The position numbers and the translations under genes were made by a program. DNA of 57,035 nucleotides from contig JBDLRN010000024.1 of the NCBI GenBank assembly GCA_039800005.1, forward strand, positions 1 to 57,035, in the 5' to 3' direction. Origin of the DNA: Casp-actino8 sp039800005. Lineage in GTDB: Bacteria; Actinomycetota; Acidimicrobiia; Acidimicrobiales; Ilumatobacteraceae. The notes beneath the pieces were generated by a model. It was not told the DNA's origin. It worked only from the letters and a program-made list of their open reading frames with translations, and searched no databases. Within the stretch, counting starts at the first letter, position 1. Each line of letters starts with the position of its first letter. This document shows, in pieces, positions 16,939 through 25,356 of the stretch.

Positions 16939-18335
16939 GAGTCGTCACCGTCCGCGTCGTCATCGAGGCCGATCGCTTCGTTCCGTCGTCCGAATCGGGC
17001 CGCCAATCGTTCTCCGAGCATGGGGGTGTCGGGCACTTCGCCGAGGCGACGGGCCGACACGTCACTCAGGCGGATCAAGAGAGCGAGAAGCGCGTAGTTG
17101 GCGACCAGACTCGATCCGCCATAGCTCACGAAGGGGAGCGTGATACCAGTGAGTGGAACCACGCGGATCACGCCGCCGATGATGATGAAGGCCTGGACAC
17201 CCACGATGGTGGTGAGGCCGGTGGCGAGGAGTTTCTCGAACGGACGTTGTGTGCGCAGCGCGATGCGGAGACCGGCGCCGATGAGCACCACGAACGACAG
17301 CAGGATGATGGTCGCACCCAGCAGCCCCATCTCTTCCCCGATCGCCGCGAAGATGAAGTCGTTCTTGGCTTCGGGAATGCGCTGGGGCAGACCGCGTCCG
17401 AGGCCGGTGCCGGTGATGCCGCCGTTGCCGAGCGCGAACATGGCTTGCGCGATCTGATAGCCCTTGCCTTCGTATTGGCTCCACGGGTCGAGCCACACCG
17501 ACACGCGCGTCTGCACGTGATCGAAGAGGTTGTAGGCGACGACGCTCGCGCCCACGAAGAGCGCGAGTCCGATCACGAGGTAACTCGTCTTCTCGGTGGC
17601 GACCCACACCATCACCACGAAGAGAGTGAAAAAGAGCAGGCTCGAACCGAGATCACGTTGGCCGACCATCACGACCACCGAGAACGCCCAGGCGGCCACG
17701 AGGGGGAGCAAGTCTCGTGGCTCGGGAATCCAGAACGGACCGAATCGGCGGGTGCTGGTGGAGATGAGTCGACCTCGGTCGGCGAGATAGCCGGCGAAGA
17801 AGAGAGCAAGAGCCAACTTGGCGAACTCTCCCGGTTGGAAGTTGATCGGACCGATGTTCACCCAGATACGCGCACCGCCCGAGGTGAAGCCGACACCGGG
17901 AGCCATCGGGAGGAGCAGGAGAAACGCCCCGGCGGCGAAGAAGTGCCACATGTAGCGCGAGAGATCGTTGATGCGTTGGACGAGGAGAAGAACGGTGATG
18001 AACACCGCGATACCGATGAAGGTCCACGTGGTCTGCAGACCGGCCAGTCGCTCCGAGAGTCGGGCGATCATCACGTAGCCGAGACCGTTCAACAATGCGG
18101 CGACCGGAAGGAGGGTGGAATCGGCACCGGAGGCCAGCCAGCGCACGGCGACGTGTGCCGAGACGAGGAGAAGCAGAACGAGTCCGAGGAAGGGCAGGAT
18201 GCGCGACGGGATGACCGCGTTCTGTCCGAGGGAAGCGAGGGTGTAGGCACCGGCTGTGACGAGGCCGGCCATGACCACCGACCACAATTCCTGCGAGCGT
18301 CGGCGGGACGCGACGTGCGAGACCGAACGACTCAC
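16935..18335 (-). CDS. rodA: FtsW/RodA/SpoVE family peptidoglycan glycosyltransferase
   Basis: A multi-pass membrane SEDS glycosyltransferase that polymerises lipid II. It has 466 residues and about ten to twelve hydrophobic helices. Family landmarks include the conserved loop VNIGPINFQPGEFAKLALA, DLGSSLLFF and the C-terminal GGSSLVANYALLALLIRLS. It overlaps pstP upstream and pbpA downstream by four bases each (ATGA), a tight translationally coupled chain. From position next to pbpA and pknB it is RodA rather than FtsW; sequence alone does not separate them cleanly. Confidence 0.94.
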   Translation of the reverse strand: MSRSVSHVASRRRSQELWSVVMAGLVTAGAYTLASLGQNAVIPSRILPFLGLVLLLLVSAHVAVRWLASGADSTLLPVAALLNGLGYVMIARLSERLAGLQTTWTFIGIAVFITVLLLVQRINDLSRYMWHFFAAGAFLLLLPMAPGVGFTSGGARIWVNIGPINFQPGEFAKLALALFFAGYLADRGRLISTSTRRFGPFWIPEPRDLLPLVAAWAFSVVVMVGQRDLGSSLLFFTLFVVMVWVATEKTSYLVIGLALFVGASVVAYNLFDHVQTRVSVWLDPWSQYEGKGYQIAQAMFALGNGGITGTGLGRGLPQRIPEAKNDFIFAAIGEEMGLLGATIILLSFVVLIGAGLRIALRTQRPFEKLLATGLTTIVGVQAFIIIGGVIRVVPLTGITLPFVSYGGSSLVANYALLALLIRLSDVSARRLGEVPDTPMLGERLAARFGRRNEAIGLDDDADGDDS

Positions 18336-19228
18336 TGCGTGAGGGCGCTCACGATCACAGTGATCACGATGGCGGCCGAGACGAGGAACGATCCGAAGGC
18401 CGCAACGTCGAGGAGTCGTGACGGTCGGCGCTCGACCGGAACGGCCACGGTGGCGTCGTCGGTCGCAGTGCGGATCATGGGTTCGGTGACGTCGGTGGGG
18501 GAGTCGGCGAAGTCGACCACGACCACGGTCACGTTGTCGCGTCCGCCGTTGGAGTTGGCGAGAACGATCAAGGAGTCGGCGAGTTCCTGCGGGCTCGCCG
18601 ACGTCCGGATGACCATCTCGATGGCGTCGTCGTCGGCCTCGTCGACCAGACCGTCGCTGCAGACGACGAAGCGGTCTCCGTCTTCGATGTCGAGTTCGAA
18701 CACGTCGACGTCGAGTTCGGGATCGATACCCATCGCTCGCAACACGATGTTTCGCTGATGGTGCACCCGTGCCTCGGCGCGAGTGATGGCACCGCGATCG
18801 ACCAGCGATTGCACGTGCGAGTGATCCTTGGTGATCTGACGCAGTTCACCGTGACGCCACAGGTACGTGCGGGAGTCGCCGACGTTGGCGACGAGAACCC
18901 GTCGGTGTCGTGGATCGGCGACCGCCAGCCCGGTGAGAGTGGTGCCCATACCCGCCTTCGAGCGATCACGAAGAGCCTCGGAGAGGATGGCGGTGTTGGC
19001 ATGACGAACCGCAGCGGCGAGTTCGTCGGCGGTGATTCCGTTGGCCACCACGTCGCTCAGCAGATCGGAAAGTGTGGTGATGGCGATGTCGCTGGCCACC
19101 TCGCCGGCACTGTGGCCGCCCATGCCGTCGGCCACGAAGTACAGACCGTCGATGCAGAGGTATGCGTCTTCGTTGCCCTCACGAATCATTCCGACATGAG
19201 TGGCTGCCGCAGCATTGGCGAACATCAT
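18332..19228 (-). CDS. pstP: PP2C-family Ser/Thr phosphatase
   Basis: Metal-dependent phosphatase that reverses PknB phosphorylation. It has 298 residues. Metal-binding motifs are present: REGNEDAY (about 16-23), VADGMGGHSAGE (about 32-43), SDGLVDEADDD and GGRDNVTVVVVDF. After the catalytic domain comes a short linker and one membrane helix (about 273-294), and then the protein ends. Mycobacterial PstP continues with a large extracellular domain of roughly 200 residues, which is absent here. Start and stop overlap fhaB and rodA by four bases each. Confidence 0.93.
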   Translation of the reverse strand: MMFANAAAATHVGMIREGNEDAYLCIDGLYFVADGMGGHSAGEVASDIAITTLSDLLSDVVANGITADELAAAVRHANTAILSEALRDRSKAGMGTTLTGLAVADPRHRRVLVANVGDSRTYLWRHGELRQITKDHSHVQSLVDRGAITRAEARVHHQRNIVLRAMGIDPELDVDVFELDIEDGDRFVVCSDGLVDEADDDAIEMVIRTSASPQELADSLIVLANSNGGRDNVTVVVVDFADSPTDVTEPMIRTATDDATVAVPVERRPSRLLDVAAFGSFLVSAAIVITVIVSALTQ

Positions 19229-19692
19229 CGAGTGGCCTCCATGAGCACGTGGCCCATCTGCACCCGATCACCGGGCACGATGGCGGTGGCCGTGTCGATG
19301 GGGCGCCCGTTGACCTGAGTGCCGTTGGTGGAGCCGAGATCCTCGACCATGGCCACACCTTCGACCGACCACGCGCGGGCATGTCGGCTGCTGAGATAGG
19401 TGTCGTCGGCGAACGACAGGTCGGCGTCGCTCGAACGTCCGATGACGATCGGTGTGGCGGTCAACTCGACGCGCGACCCTTTCAAGGATTTGGGTTCGAC
19501 AATCTTCAGTTCGGTGACTCGTTGCCGTCGCGGGATCCGCGACGTGGCACCGGTGTGGTTGCTGGTGTTGTTGGTGGGGTTGAGCGCCGGAACGCGCACC
19601 TCGGTCCAGACCGCCCACACCACGCGAGCGAAGAAGAGATAGAGGGCCAGGAGCAGGACGAGGCGTAGCCCGCTGATGACGAGGTCGTTCAT
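19225..19692 (-). CDS. fhaB: FHA-domain protein FhaB (FipA-like)
   Basis: Phosphothreonine reader coupled to PknB signalling. It has 155 residues: one membrane helix near the N-terminus (about 5-27), a linker, then a single FHA domain with GRSSDADLSF, SSRHARAW and DLGSTNGTQVNGRP, which contain the Arg, Ser-Arg-His and Asn contacts for phosphopeptide binding. The frame is open to 19746, inside fhaA. I start at the ATG at 19692, four bases after the fhaA stop, because it begins just before the membrane helix and matches the family. Confidence 0.9.
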   Translation of the reverse strand: MNDLVISGLRLVLLLALYLFFARVVWAVWTEVRVPALNPTNNTSNHTGATSRIPRRQRVTELKIVEPKSLKGSRVELTATPIVIGRSSDADLSFADDTYLSSRHARAWSVEGVAMVEDLGSTNGTQVNGRPIDTATAIVPGDRVQMGHVLMEATR

Positions 19693-19696
19693 CGAC

Positions 19697-20323
19697 TCAG
19701 CGCACCTCGAACCGGATGGTGTGACTGCCGAGAGCGATGATGTCACCGTCGCGCAACGTGCGCTCGAGGGTGATCGGTACGCCGTTGACCTTGGTGCCGT
19801 TGGTCGAGCCGAGATCGGACACCACGTGCGCGCCGAGCACGACCCTGATCTCGGCGTGACGGCGGCTGATGTTGGCGTCGTCGAAGGAGATGTCGCATTC
19901 CGGTGAGCGACCGATCACGACCGAGGACGAACCGAGTGGCATCGGTGGGCGGCCAGGCACGATCAGGGCGGCGGCCACGACCGGCGACTCGTTGGTACGC
20001 ACCTTGGAGGTGATCTGCATTCGACCGGTCTTCACGTTGTCGTCATCGGTGAGTTTCACCGTGACCGGACCCCGCAACACGTAGCCCTCGTCGCGCGCGT
20101 ATTCCTTGGCGGCTTCCACCAGTTCGGTCTCGAGGGCGGCGACGTACTGACTCAGTTCCTGGTGATCGCCTGGGTTCAAGGTGATCACGAAGTGGTTGGG
20201 GGCGACGCGACGGCCATCGGTGTCGACCGAGCGGTTCTCGTCCATCTCGTTCACGAGACGACGACCGATCTCGATGGGCCGAACGTTGGCCCGGTTGCTC
20301 CGCTTGAAGATTCCGTTGGCCAT
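19697..20323 (-). CDS. fhaA: FhaA-like protein: DUF3662 plus FHA domain
   Basis: Phosphothreonine reader that in mycobacteria binds the MviN flippase complex. It has 208 residues: a DUF3662 domain (about 1-115, with NHFVITLNPGD) followed directly by an FHA domain (GRSPECDISFDD, SRRHAEIRV, DLGSTNGTKVNG). The mycobacterial protein is more than twice as long because of a low-complexity linker, and none is present here. It is the first gene of the operon. Upstream, 131 bases separate it from the tRNA on the other strand, and that gap must hold the operon promoter. A weak -10-like GACGGT ends six bases before the ATG. Confidence 0.9.
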   Translation of the reverse strand: MANGIFKRSNRANVRPIEIGRRLVNEMDENRSVDTDGRRVAPNHFVITLNPGDHQELSQYVAALETELVEAAKEYARDEGYVLRGPVTVKLTDDDNVKTGRMQITSKVRTNESPVVAAALIVPGRPPMPLGSSSVVIGRSPECDISFDDANISRRHAEIRVVLGAHVVSDLGSTNGTKVNGVPITLERTLRDGDIIALGSHTIRFEVR

Positions 20324-20454
20324 GTGATCACCGTCCCTGCTTCGAACGCCCTCGGCGCCCTGTCAGGGTATCGGTCGTGCTCTGGCCGAGGCTCTCACCA
20401 GGTCAGGGTGTGGCGGCGGGCCGCATGGTTGGTAGCGTTTCGTTCCTGTTACTC

Positions 20455-20537
20455 GGGCGAGTGGCGGAATGGCAGACGCGCTGGCTTCAGGTGCCAGTGT
20501 TCGCAAGGACGTGGGGGTTCAAGTCCCCCCTCGCCCA
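20455..20537 (+). tRNA. tRNA-Leu (anticodon CAG)
   Basis: A class II tRNA of 83 bases. The acceptor stem GGGCGAG pairs with CTCGCCC (20530-20536), with discriminator A at 20537. Anticodon stem CTGGC/GCCAG carries loop TTCAGGT, anticodon CAG at 20488-20490. A long variable arm follows, then the T arm GGGGG-TTCAAGT-CCCCC. CCA is not encoded. A TAGCGT -10 candidate lies at 20433-20438. In Mycobacterium tuberculosis, as I recall, a tRNA-Leu also lies just upstream of fhaA, so this neighbourhood is probably ancestral. Confidence 0.97.
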
Positions 20538-20668
20538 CAGGCTGACGGCGGCGAAAGGCATGCGGGTCGACGTCCCAGGATCGTTCCGATTCGGTCGGCT
20601 TCGACCTGACGGCAGATCGACCCTGACGTGACGGGTCGGTGCGTATCTGGCCATCCAGAAGCAATCTT

Positions 20669-20674
20669 TATGAT
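20669..20674 (+). promoter_or_regulatory. Predicted -10 of YHYH lipoprotein gene (leaderless)
   Basis: TATGAT fits TANNNT closely and ends six bases before the ATG at 20681. No ribosome binding site is present, so the mRNA probably begins at the start codon. The -35 region is not recognisable. Confidence 0.6.
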
Positions 20675-20680
20675 GCCAGT

Positions 20681-21661
20681 ATGAATCGACGTGTCGTCGT
20701 CCCGCTCATCCTGGTCATCTTCACGAGCGTGGCGGCCTGTCGAGACGATGATGTTGCGACATCCACCGAGACAGCAGCGTCGAACACGACGGAGGTCGCC
20801 GAAGCCGCTGACGAGTCGACCACGAGCATCGCGGCGTCCGTGAGCACACCGGCGAGTACCACGACGAGTCCCGCACCAACGGATGCGACCCCGGTGGCAC
20901 CCCGGACGTCGCAGTATCTCGGGAACTACACCCTGATCGACGACGAGTTCGGCACCGAGGTGGTCGTCACCGTCACCGACGGACTACGCACCATCGAGGC
21001 CAACGCCCTGCCGAATCACGCCACGGGACGGTTCCCCAACGCCGGCAACCCGAACACGATCACCGCCCAGAATGCGCTGTGGAAATTCCCGACGGTTCCC
21101 GTAACGACCGGTCGAGCCCGGTTCGTCCGTGTGCCCGGAGTGTCGGTGAACGGGGTGAAGTTCGAACCCGCGACTGCGGAAACCGTGGCATGCGCGTCAG
21201 GTGAGACGTACCAGGTCGAGGCGCTTCAGGATGTCTACGACCTGGGGATGGACACGAACAACGCCCATGTCCAACCGAACGGTGAGTATCACTACCACGG
21301 CGTGTCGCAGTTGATGGTCGAGAGCTTCAACGGCACCTCCGAGGATCTCGTCCATGTCGGCTTCGCGGCTGACGGCCACCTCATCTATTACTCGAAGTCG
21401 GGTGCTTATCCCCCCTCCTACCGGCTCGAGACGACGCCCCGAACGGGCACCGACTGCCAGCCCAGTTTGCGCAACACGTCCGCCAGTGATTTCGAGGGCT
21501 CGGTTCCCGACGGCGCCTACACGTCCGATTGGGTATTCGATCCCGACGCGGGTGTGCTCGACGAGTGCAATGGCACCACGGTCGACGGTGTCTACGTCTA
21601 CCTGATCACCGACGGCTACCCGTTCGTGTCGCGTTGTCTCATGGGTGAGTTCGCCGAGTAG
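20681..21661 (+). CDS. YHYH-domain lipoprotein
   Basis: A secreted lipoprotein of 326 residues. The signal peptide ends in the lipobox VAAC (C20). It is followed by a Thr/Ser/Ala-rich linker to about residue 80, then a globular YHYH domain with the defining motif NGEYHYHG and several cysteines that could form disulphides. YHYH proteins are widespread in marine and soil bacteria; the role is unknown, although their paired histidines suggest metal binding. It begins the accessory stretch after tRNA-Leu and lies 60 bases upstream of the first 54-bp repeat. Confidence 0.87.
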   Translation: MNRRVVVPLILVIFTSVAACRDDDVATSTETAASNTTEVAEAADESTTSIAASVSTPASTTTSPAPTDATPVAPRTSQYLGNYTLIDDEFGTEVVVTVTDGLRTIEANALPNHATGRFPNAGNPNTITAQNALWKFPTVPVTTGRARFVRVPGVSVNGVKFEPATAETVACASGETYQVEALQDVYDLGMDTNNAHVQPNGEYHYHGVSQLMVESFNGTSEDLVHVGFAADGHLIYYSKSGAYPPSYRLETTPRTGTDCQPSLRNTSASDFEGSVPDGAYTSDWVFDPDAGVLDECNGTTVDGVYVYLITDGYPFVSRCLMGEFAE

Positions 21662-21720
21662 CGACCAGCCGGGCCTTCACCCGCCGCACGGGCACGTCAT
21701 CGATGCCCCCCACCCAACAA

Positions 21721-21774
21721 CCGGTGTTCTGGTGAGGATTCTTCACCGCATGGGTCGAGATCCCGCACCAGATT
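21721..21774 (+). repeat. 54-bp palindromic repeat, copy 1
   Basis: Begins CCGGTGTTCTGGTGAGGATT. Outer arms TCTGGTG (21728-21734) and CACCAGA (21766-21772) are perfectly complementary, and a second hairpin GGTGAGG/TTCACC lies inside. It ends six bases before the -10-like CAAGAT of the CIA30 gene. Copies 2 and 3 are at 22471-22524 and 26940-26993. Confidence 0.9.
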
Positions 21775-21791
21775 CGGTGACAAGATCGGAC

Positions 21792-22469
21792 ATGGCCCGT
21801 CGCACGACCGCAGTCATCGCCCTCTCTGTCGGCCTCGTCGGCAGCGGATGCAGCAACGACCAGCAGACCGTCAACTCGGTCGCAACGACGGTGGGCGGGG
21901 TCATCCCCACGTCGACGATCGACACGACCTCGACGACTGTGTTGCTCGAGCCCACCACCACGACGCCGGAGCCCACTCCGGTGTTCTCCTTCCCGACACC
22001 GGACGACGTGTACGAATGGTTCGTCGTGAACGACACCGTCATGGGCGGAGTGTCGACTGGCCAATTGGTGTGGGAAGACGACGCACTGGTGTTCACGGGC
22101 GACTTGTCCCTCGACAACAACGGCGGCTTCGCGTCGGTTCGCAGTCCGCTTCTCGACCCTGCTGCAGTGGCCGTATGGGCCGATCGAGACGGAATGCGTG
22201 TCGAGGTGGGTGGCGACGGTCGCGCGTGGACGGTCGAAGTGCGGATGGACCTCGACGACAACGGCGGGTGGATATCGGAGATCTCGACATCGACCGACGA
22301 TTTCGTCGTCGTCGACGTTCCGTGGGCGTCGTTCGAACCGGTGACACGCTTCCTCGACCCGCGCGAGACAACCGAGCCGCTCGACCCGGCGCGCATCGTG
22401 AGCGTCGCCTTCTACCTCGTGGACGGAATCGAAGCCCCGTTCCGTCTCGAACTCCGATCCATCACCTGA
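21792..22469 (+). CDS. CIA30-domain lipoprotein
   Basis: A secreted lipoprotein of 225 residues with signal peptide and lipobox GSGC (C20), a Thr/Pro-rich linker to about residue 63, then a CIA30 (complex I intermediate-associated protein 30) beta-sandwich. The landmark NDTVMGGVSTGQL is typical, followed by LSLDNNGGFASVRS and a C-terminal strand-rich region. Bacterial CIA30 proteins have a carbohydrate-binding-like fold; the function here is unknown. The frame is open upstream through repeat copy 1 to 21645. I start at the ATG at 21792, which begins the signal peptide. The stop codon lies one base before repeat copy 2. Confidence 0.85.
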   Translation: MARRTTAVIALSVGLVGSGCSNDQQTVNSVATTVGGVIPTSTIDTTSTTVLLEPTTTTPEPTPVFSFPTPDDVYEWFVVNDTVMGGVSTGQLVWEDDALVFTGDLSLDNNGGFASVRSPLLDPAAVAVWADRDGMRVEVGGDGRAWTVEVRMDLDDNGGWISEISTSTDDFVVVDVPWASFEPVTRFLDPRETTEPLDPARIVSVAFYLVDGIEAPFRLELRSIT

Positions 22470-22470
22470 C

Positions 22471-22524
22471 CCGGTGTTCTGGTGAGGAATTTTCACCGCA
22501 TAGGTGAAGATCGCGCGCCAGAAA
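22471..22524 (+). repeat. 54-bp palindromic repeat, copy 2
   Basis: Begins CCGGTGTTCTGGTGAGGAAT. TTCTGG and CCAGAA are the outer arms, and TTCACC-GCATA-GGTGAA is a perfect inner hairpin. It starts one base after the CIA30 stop codon and ends six bases before the -10-like GACGAT of the GalT-like gene, the same spacing as in copy 1. Confidence 0.9.
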
Positions 22525-22542
22525 ACGTGCGACGATGAGGTC

Positions 22543-23412
22543 ATGAGCGGGGGAGGCGACGATCGGCGCATCGATCCGCATCTCGGTACGGCCGTGTGGG
22601 TGGTGGGGTCGCGCCAAGCGCGCCCCAATCTTCCGGACACTGGTTGCCCGTTCTGTCCCGGTGGGCTCGAGGCGCCGGACGCCTATGACGTGCGATGGTT
22701 CCCCAATCGTTGGCCGGCCATGCCCGACCGTCGTTGCGAGGTCGTGCTCTACACGCCGCTGCACGACGCCACGTTCCCGTCGCTCGGCGTCGCCGGGGCG
22801 CGGCGAGTCATCGATCTGTGGGCGGATCGAACCGCGGAACTGGGCGCACGTCCCGATGTCGACTTCGTGTTCTGCTTCGAGAATCGCGGACCCGAGGTGG
22901 GGGCCACCATCACTCATCCGCACGGTCAGATCTACGCCTACGAGCACGTTCCGTCCCGACAGCGGGCGTTGTTCGAGAGCCCGTGGTCGCCCGACACCGA
23001 TCCGGGCGAACGCAGGGTTGCGGCGGCGGGTCGCGGTGACGATTCGTGGCAGGCGTACGTGCCGTGGGCGCCGGTGCATCCGGTGTCGTTGGTGCTCGCA
23101 CCCACGCGTCGAATTCCCGACCTACCGAGCCTCGACGATGCCGGACGTGATTCGTTGGCACAGTTGCTCGTCGACGTGTTGACCCGCCTCGACCGCCTGT
23201 ACGACACCCCACTGCCCTACATGATGTGGATCAGTCAGCGGCCGACCGACGGATCGGATTGGCCGGATGCATGGATGTTCGTCGAGATCGTGTCGCCGTG
23301 GCGCCGCCGAGGTGTACCGCGCTTCATCGCCGCGGCCGAGGTGGGCGGTGGTGAACTGTTCAACCCCGTCGTACCCGAAGAACTCGCGGCCACTCTGCGT
23401 CAACTCTCGTGA
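22543..23412 (+). CDS. galT: Galactose-1-phosphate uridylyltransferase-like protein
   Basis: HIT-superfamily nucleotidyltransferase. In the Leloir pathway GalT swaps UMP between UDP-glucose and galactose-1-phosphate. It has 289 residues. A C-x-x-C pair (C35, C38) supplies half of the zinc site. The segment FENRGPEVGATITHPHGQIY carries the catalytic H-x-H (H125, H127) and Q129, and a second half with PVHPVSLVLAP completes the double HIT fold. It is somewhat shorter than typical GalT (about 330-350), and no galK or galE is adjacent, so it might act on another sugar phosphate. The ATG at 22543 has GAGG four bases upstream; the earlier ATG at 22504 lies inside the repeat and is rejected. Confidence 0.85.
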   Translation: MSGGGDDRRIDPHLGTAVWVVGSRQARPNLPDTGCPFCPGGLEAPDAYDVRWFPNRWPAMPDRRCEVVLYTPLHDATFPSLGVAGARRVIDLWADRTAELGARPDVDFVFCFENRGPEVGATITHPHGQIYAYEHVPSRQRALFESPWSPDTDPGERRVAAAGRGDDSWQAYVPWAPVHPVSLVLAPTRRIPDLPSLDDAGRDSLAQLLVDVLTRLDRLYDTPLPYMMWISQRPTDGSDWPDAWMFVEIVSPWRRRGVPRFIAAAEVGGGELFNPVVPEELAATLRQLS

Positions 23413-23465
23413 ACTGAAACCGAGAGACTTCGAATCACCAGCGGTCGCGAACGTCTCGAGCGTGT

Positions 23466-24107
23466 TCACTCACCGATACGGATCGGAATGGCACTGAATT
23501 CACCCGGATCGTCCTCGAGTCCCACCCCTCCGCGCACGACGATGGCGATCACATCGCCTTCTTTCGTGTCCCTCAGGTCGAGAACGACTCGAAATGGTGT
23601 CGACTCCTCGAGCGATCCTCCTGAAGTGATCACCTCGTCGATCGAATCGGTCTCGTCACCGATGCGGTGAGCACCGACAACGACCAGCGATTCGAAACCT
23701 CGGGCACGGCCCGCCACCACCACGAGTCCCGGCGAAACGACACTTCCCGACGCAGGCTCGTCGATTTCCATCGCTTCGTTGATCGCTCCGATCACCGACC
23801 AGCGATCATCGGGTCCGATTTGCCGCAACAACAGCAGACTGCGTTCCACCGGAACGGCGTCACCAGGCGAGAACACGATCACTTCACCGCTGCGATTGTC
23901 GCCGGCCATGTACTCACCGAGGACGGGAGTCACGCCGATGAGTGCTCGGACAGCGGCGTCGGCAGCACTTTCGGGAGTGTCGGCTTCCGAATCGGAGGAC
24001 GACCAGATCGCAAGCGGCACGGCATCGGAATCGGATGCCGTGGTTCGACAACCAACCGTGAGAAGTAGTAACGCGCCGACAGCAGCTTTCGATCGAATCG
24101 TGAGCAT
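23466..24107 (-). CDS. Lipoprotein of unknown function
   Basis: A 213-residue secreted lipoprotein: signal peptide with a Leu-rich core and lipobox TVGC (C20), an acidic Ser/Asp-rich linker, then a beta-rich globular part including SGEVIVFSPGD and RVVLDLRDTKEGDVIAIVVRGG. I recognise no family. The pattern of short hydrophobic strands separated by acidic loops resembles small extracellular beta-sandwich domains. It is convergent with the GalT-like gene (53 bases apart) and divergent from the next lipoprotein. Confidence 0.72.
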   Translation of the reverse strand: MLTIRSKAAVGALLLLTVGCRTTASDSDAVPLAIWSSSDSEADTPESAADAAVRALIGVTPVLGEYMAGDNRSGEVIVFSPGDAVPVERSLLLLRQIGPDDRWSVIGAINEAMEIDEPASGSVVSPGLVVVAGRARGFESLVVVGAHRIGDETDSIDEVITSGGSLEESTPFRVVLDLRDTKEGDVIAIVVRGGVGLEDDPGEFSAIPIRIGE

Positions 24108-24175
24108 TCCCTGACGATGGCAAAGAATGACTTTTTGCGCCAGAAGGATTCGTCCCGAACAGCCACAATCGAGCG

Positions 24176-24889
24176 ATGAACAAGAGACATCCCTCGTCGT
24201 TCGCGGCCGTGATCGGAGTCATGTGTCTGTTCGTGTCATGTGCGAGCGATGAGGCGATTCCTTCTGCTGAACGATTGTCGGATGCATTGATTACCGCCGA
24301 CGACATCGACGGTGACTGGACGCTGTTCGCCGGACCGCAAGGTGGCGACGAACAAATCGATCCGTCGGGAATTCTCACCAACGAGCAACGTGAACTCGTT
24401 CCGTCTCTCGAAATGTGCGACGAGGCGAGCGATGAGGCGAAAAGGGCCACTGAACGACTTCGTCCTGTTGTCTTCCGACAGCTGAATCTCGCTGTCGACG
24501 ACGGGATCGACCCACCTTTCGATCGAACGGGACACCTGATCTTCCTGCAGGAATTCCTCTACACGGGAGACAGGAAGGAGATGGAGGACACCTTCTCGTC
24601 GATTCGGCAAGGCCTGACTGATTGTCTCGGCGATCTGCCTGCTGGAGAAGAGGGCCCGGGTCGGGCCGAGGAGATGGACGTGCCCGAGGTGGGCGACGAG
24701 AGCTTCGGCGTGCTGACGACGATCGAGGAGGCGGGCGGATGGGCCGAGTGGCGGATCCAGAGTCTGATCGTGCGAGACGGTCCCGTGATCGTGAGCCTGG
24801 TGTTGGTCGACATCCGCGCCGACGTCGACCCATACTTCTCGACTGAGGACTTCGACGAAATCGCTCGTATCGCCGCAGCGAAGTTGTAG
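24176..24889 (+). CDS. Lipoprotein of unknown function
   Basis: A 237-residue secreted lipoprotein. The signal peptide is unusually hydrophobic around VIGVMCLFVSC, with the lipobox cysteine at about 22. The mature part begins with SAERLSDALITADDIDGDW, a helix-turn pattern also seen in the extracellular sensor-like domains of actinobacterial lipoproteins (PknH sensor type); that similarity is only suggestive. Two further cysteines (in EMCDEAS and TDCLGDL) could form a disulphide. It is divergent from the lipoprotein at 23.5-24.1 kb and convergent with the coiled-coil gene, 10 bases apart. Confidence 0.75.
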   Translation: MNKRHPSSFAAVIGVMCLFVSCASDEAIPSAERLSDALITADDIDGDWTLFAGPQGGDEQIDPSGILTNEQRELVPSLEMCDEASDEAKRATERLRPVVFRQLNLAVDDGIDPPFDRTGHLIFLQEFLYTGDRKEMEDTFSSIRQGLTDCLGDLPAGEEGPGRAEEMDVPEVGDESFGVLTTIEEAGGWAEWRIQSLIVRDGPVIVSLVLVDIRADVDPYFSTEDFDEIARIAAAKL

Positions 24890-24899
24890 CGATGCCGAT

Positions 24900-25292
24900 T
24901 CAGCCGGCGAATCGGCTGACAGCGATCAGCAGAGAACTCCACGCCATGCCGAAAGTGACCAGCCACTTGATCTGACGGTTGAGTCCGCTCAGCATCTCGG
25001 CCCGCAGTTCGAATCGCATGGCTTGCATTTCACTGCGTAATTCCGTGCCCATGGTTTGCATTTCTCTGCGCAGTTCTTTGCCCATGGTCTGCATCTCGCT
25101 GCGAAGGCGAGACGACGCCGCCTCGAGGTCAGTACGCACAGCGACTTCGGATGCGGTGACGGCGCTCTTGGTCGCAACTTCATTCCACGGTACGGGGGGT
25201 AGATGCTGCATCAGAGTGTTCGCCTCCTCTGTTCGGAGAACTTCGTCGAGTCGTCGATACAAGTCGAGTCGATCGCGGTCGTTGGCGGTCAT
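24900..25292 (-). CDS. Coiled-coil protein with C-terminal membrane helix
   Basis: A 130-residue protein: a short acidic helix at the N-terminus, a central coiled coil built of an 11-residue repeat (RSEMQTMGKEL, RREMQTMGTEL, RSEMQAMRFEL), then one membrane helix (about 108-126). The arrangement resembles small DUF1640-like coiled-coil membrane proteins, which are common and poorly understood in Actinobacteria. A strong ribosome site (GGAGG) precedes the ATG at 25292. The 11-residue repeats correspond to 33-bp DNA repeats, so the length of the coil may vary between strains. Confidence 0.75.
   Translation of the reverse strand: MTANDRDRLDLYRRLDEVLRTEEANTLMQHLPPVPWNEVATKSAVTASEVAVRTDLEAASSRLRSEMQTMGKELRREMQTMGTELRSEMQAMRFELRAEMLSGLNRQIKWLVTFGMAWSSLLIAVSRFAG
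25024..25103. repeat. 33-bp in-frame tandem repeat
   Basis: About 2.5 units with an exact 33-base period (unit starts TGCATTTC or TGCATCTC at 25024, 25057 and 25090). It encodes the hendecad coiled coil of the gene above. Confidence 0.8.
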
Positions 25293-25356
25293 TGCCGTCC
25301 TCCAAGATACTCATCACATGAGGGGAAGTCGACGGTGAGAGTGTGCCCAGAGACGA

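Noticed and set aside
16905..18758. 617-codon frame antisense to rodA and pstP
   Set aside because: Charged, repeat-like translation with no motif; the minus strand carries intact rodA and pstP.
22504..22542. ATG at 22504 as start of the GalT-like gene
   Set aside because: It lies inside the repeat; the ATG at 22543 has a ribosome site and matches the family.
25024..25103. 33-bp repeats as a CRISPR array
   Set aside because: No spacers, units are contiguous and in frame within a coiled-coil gene.
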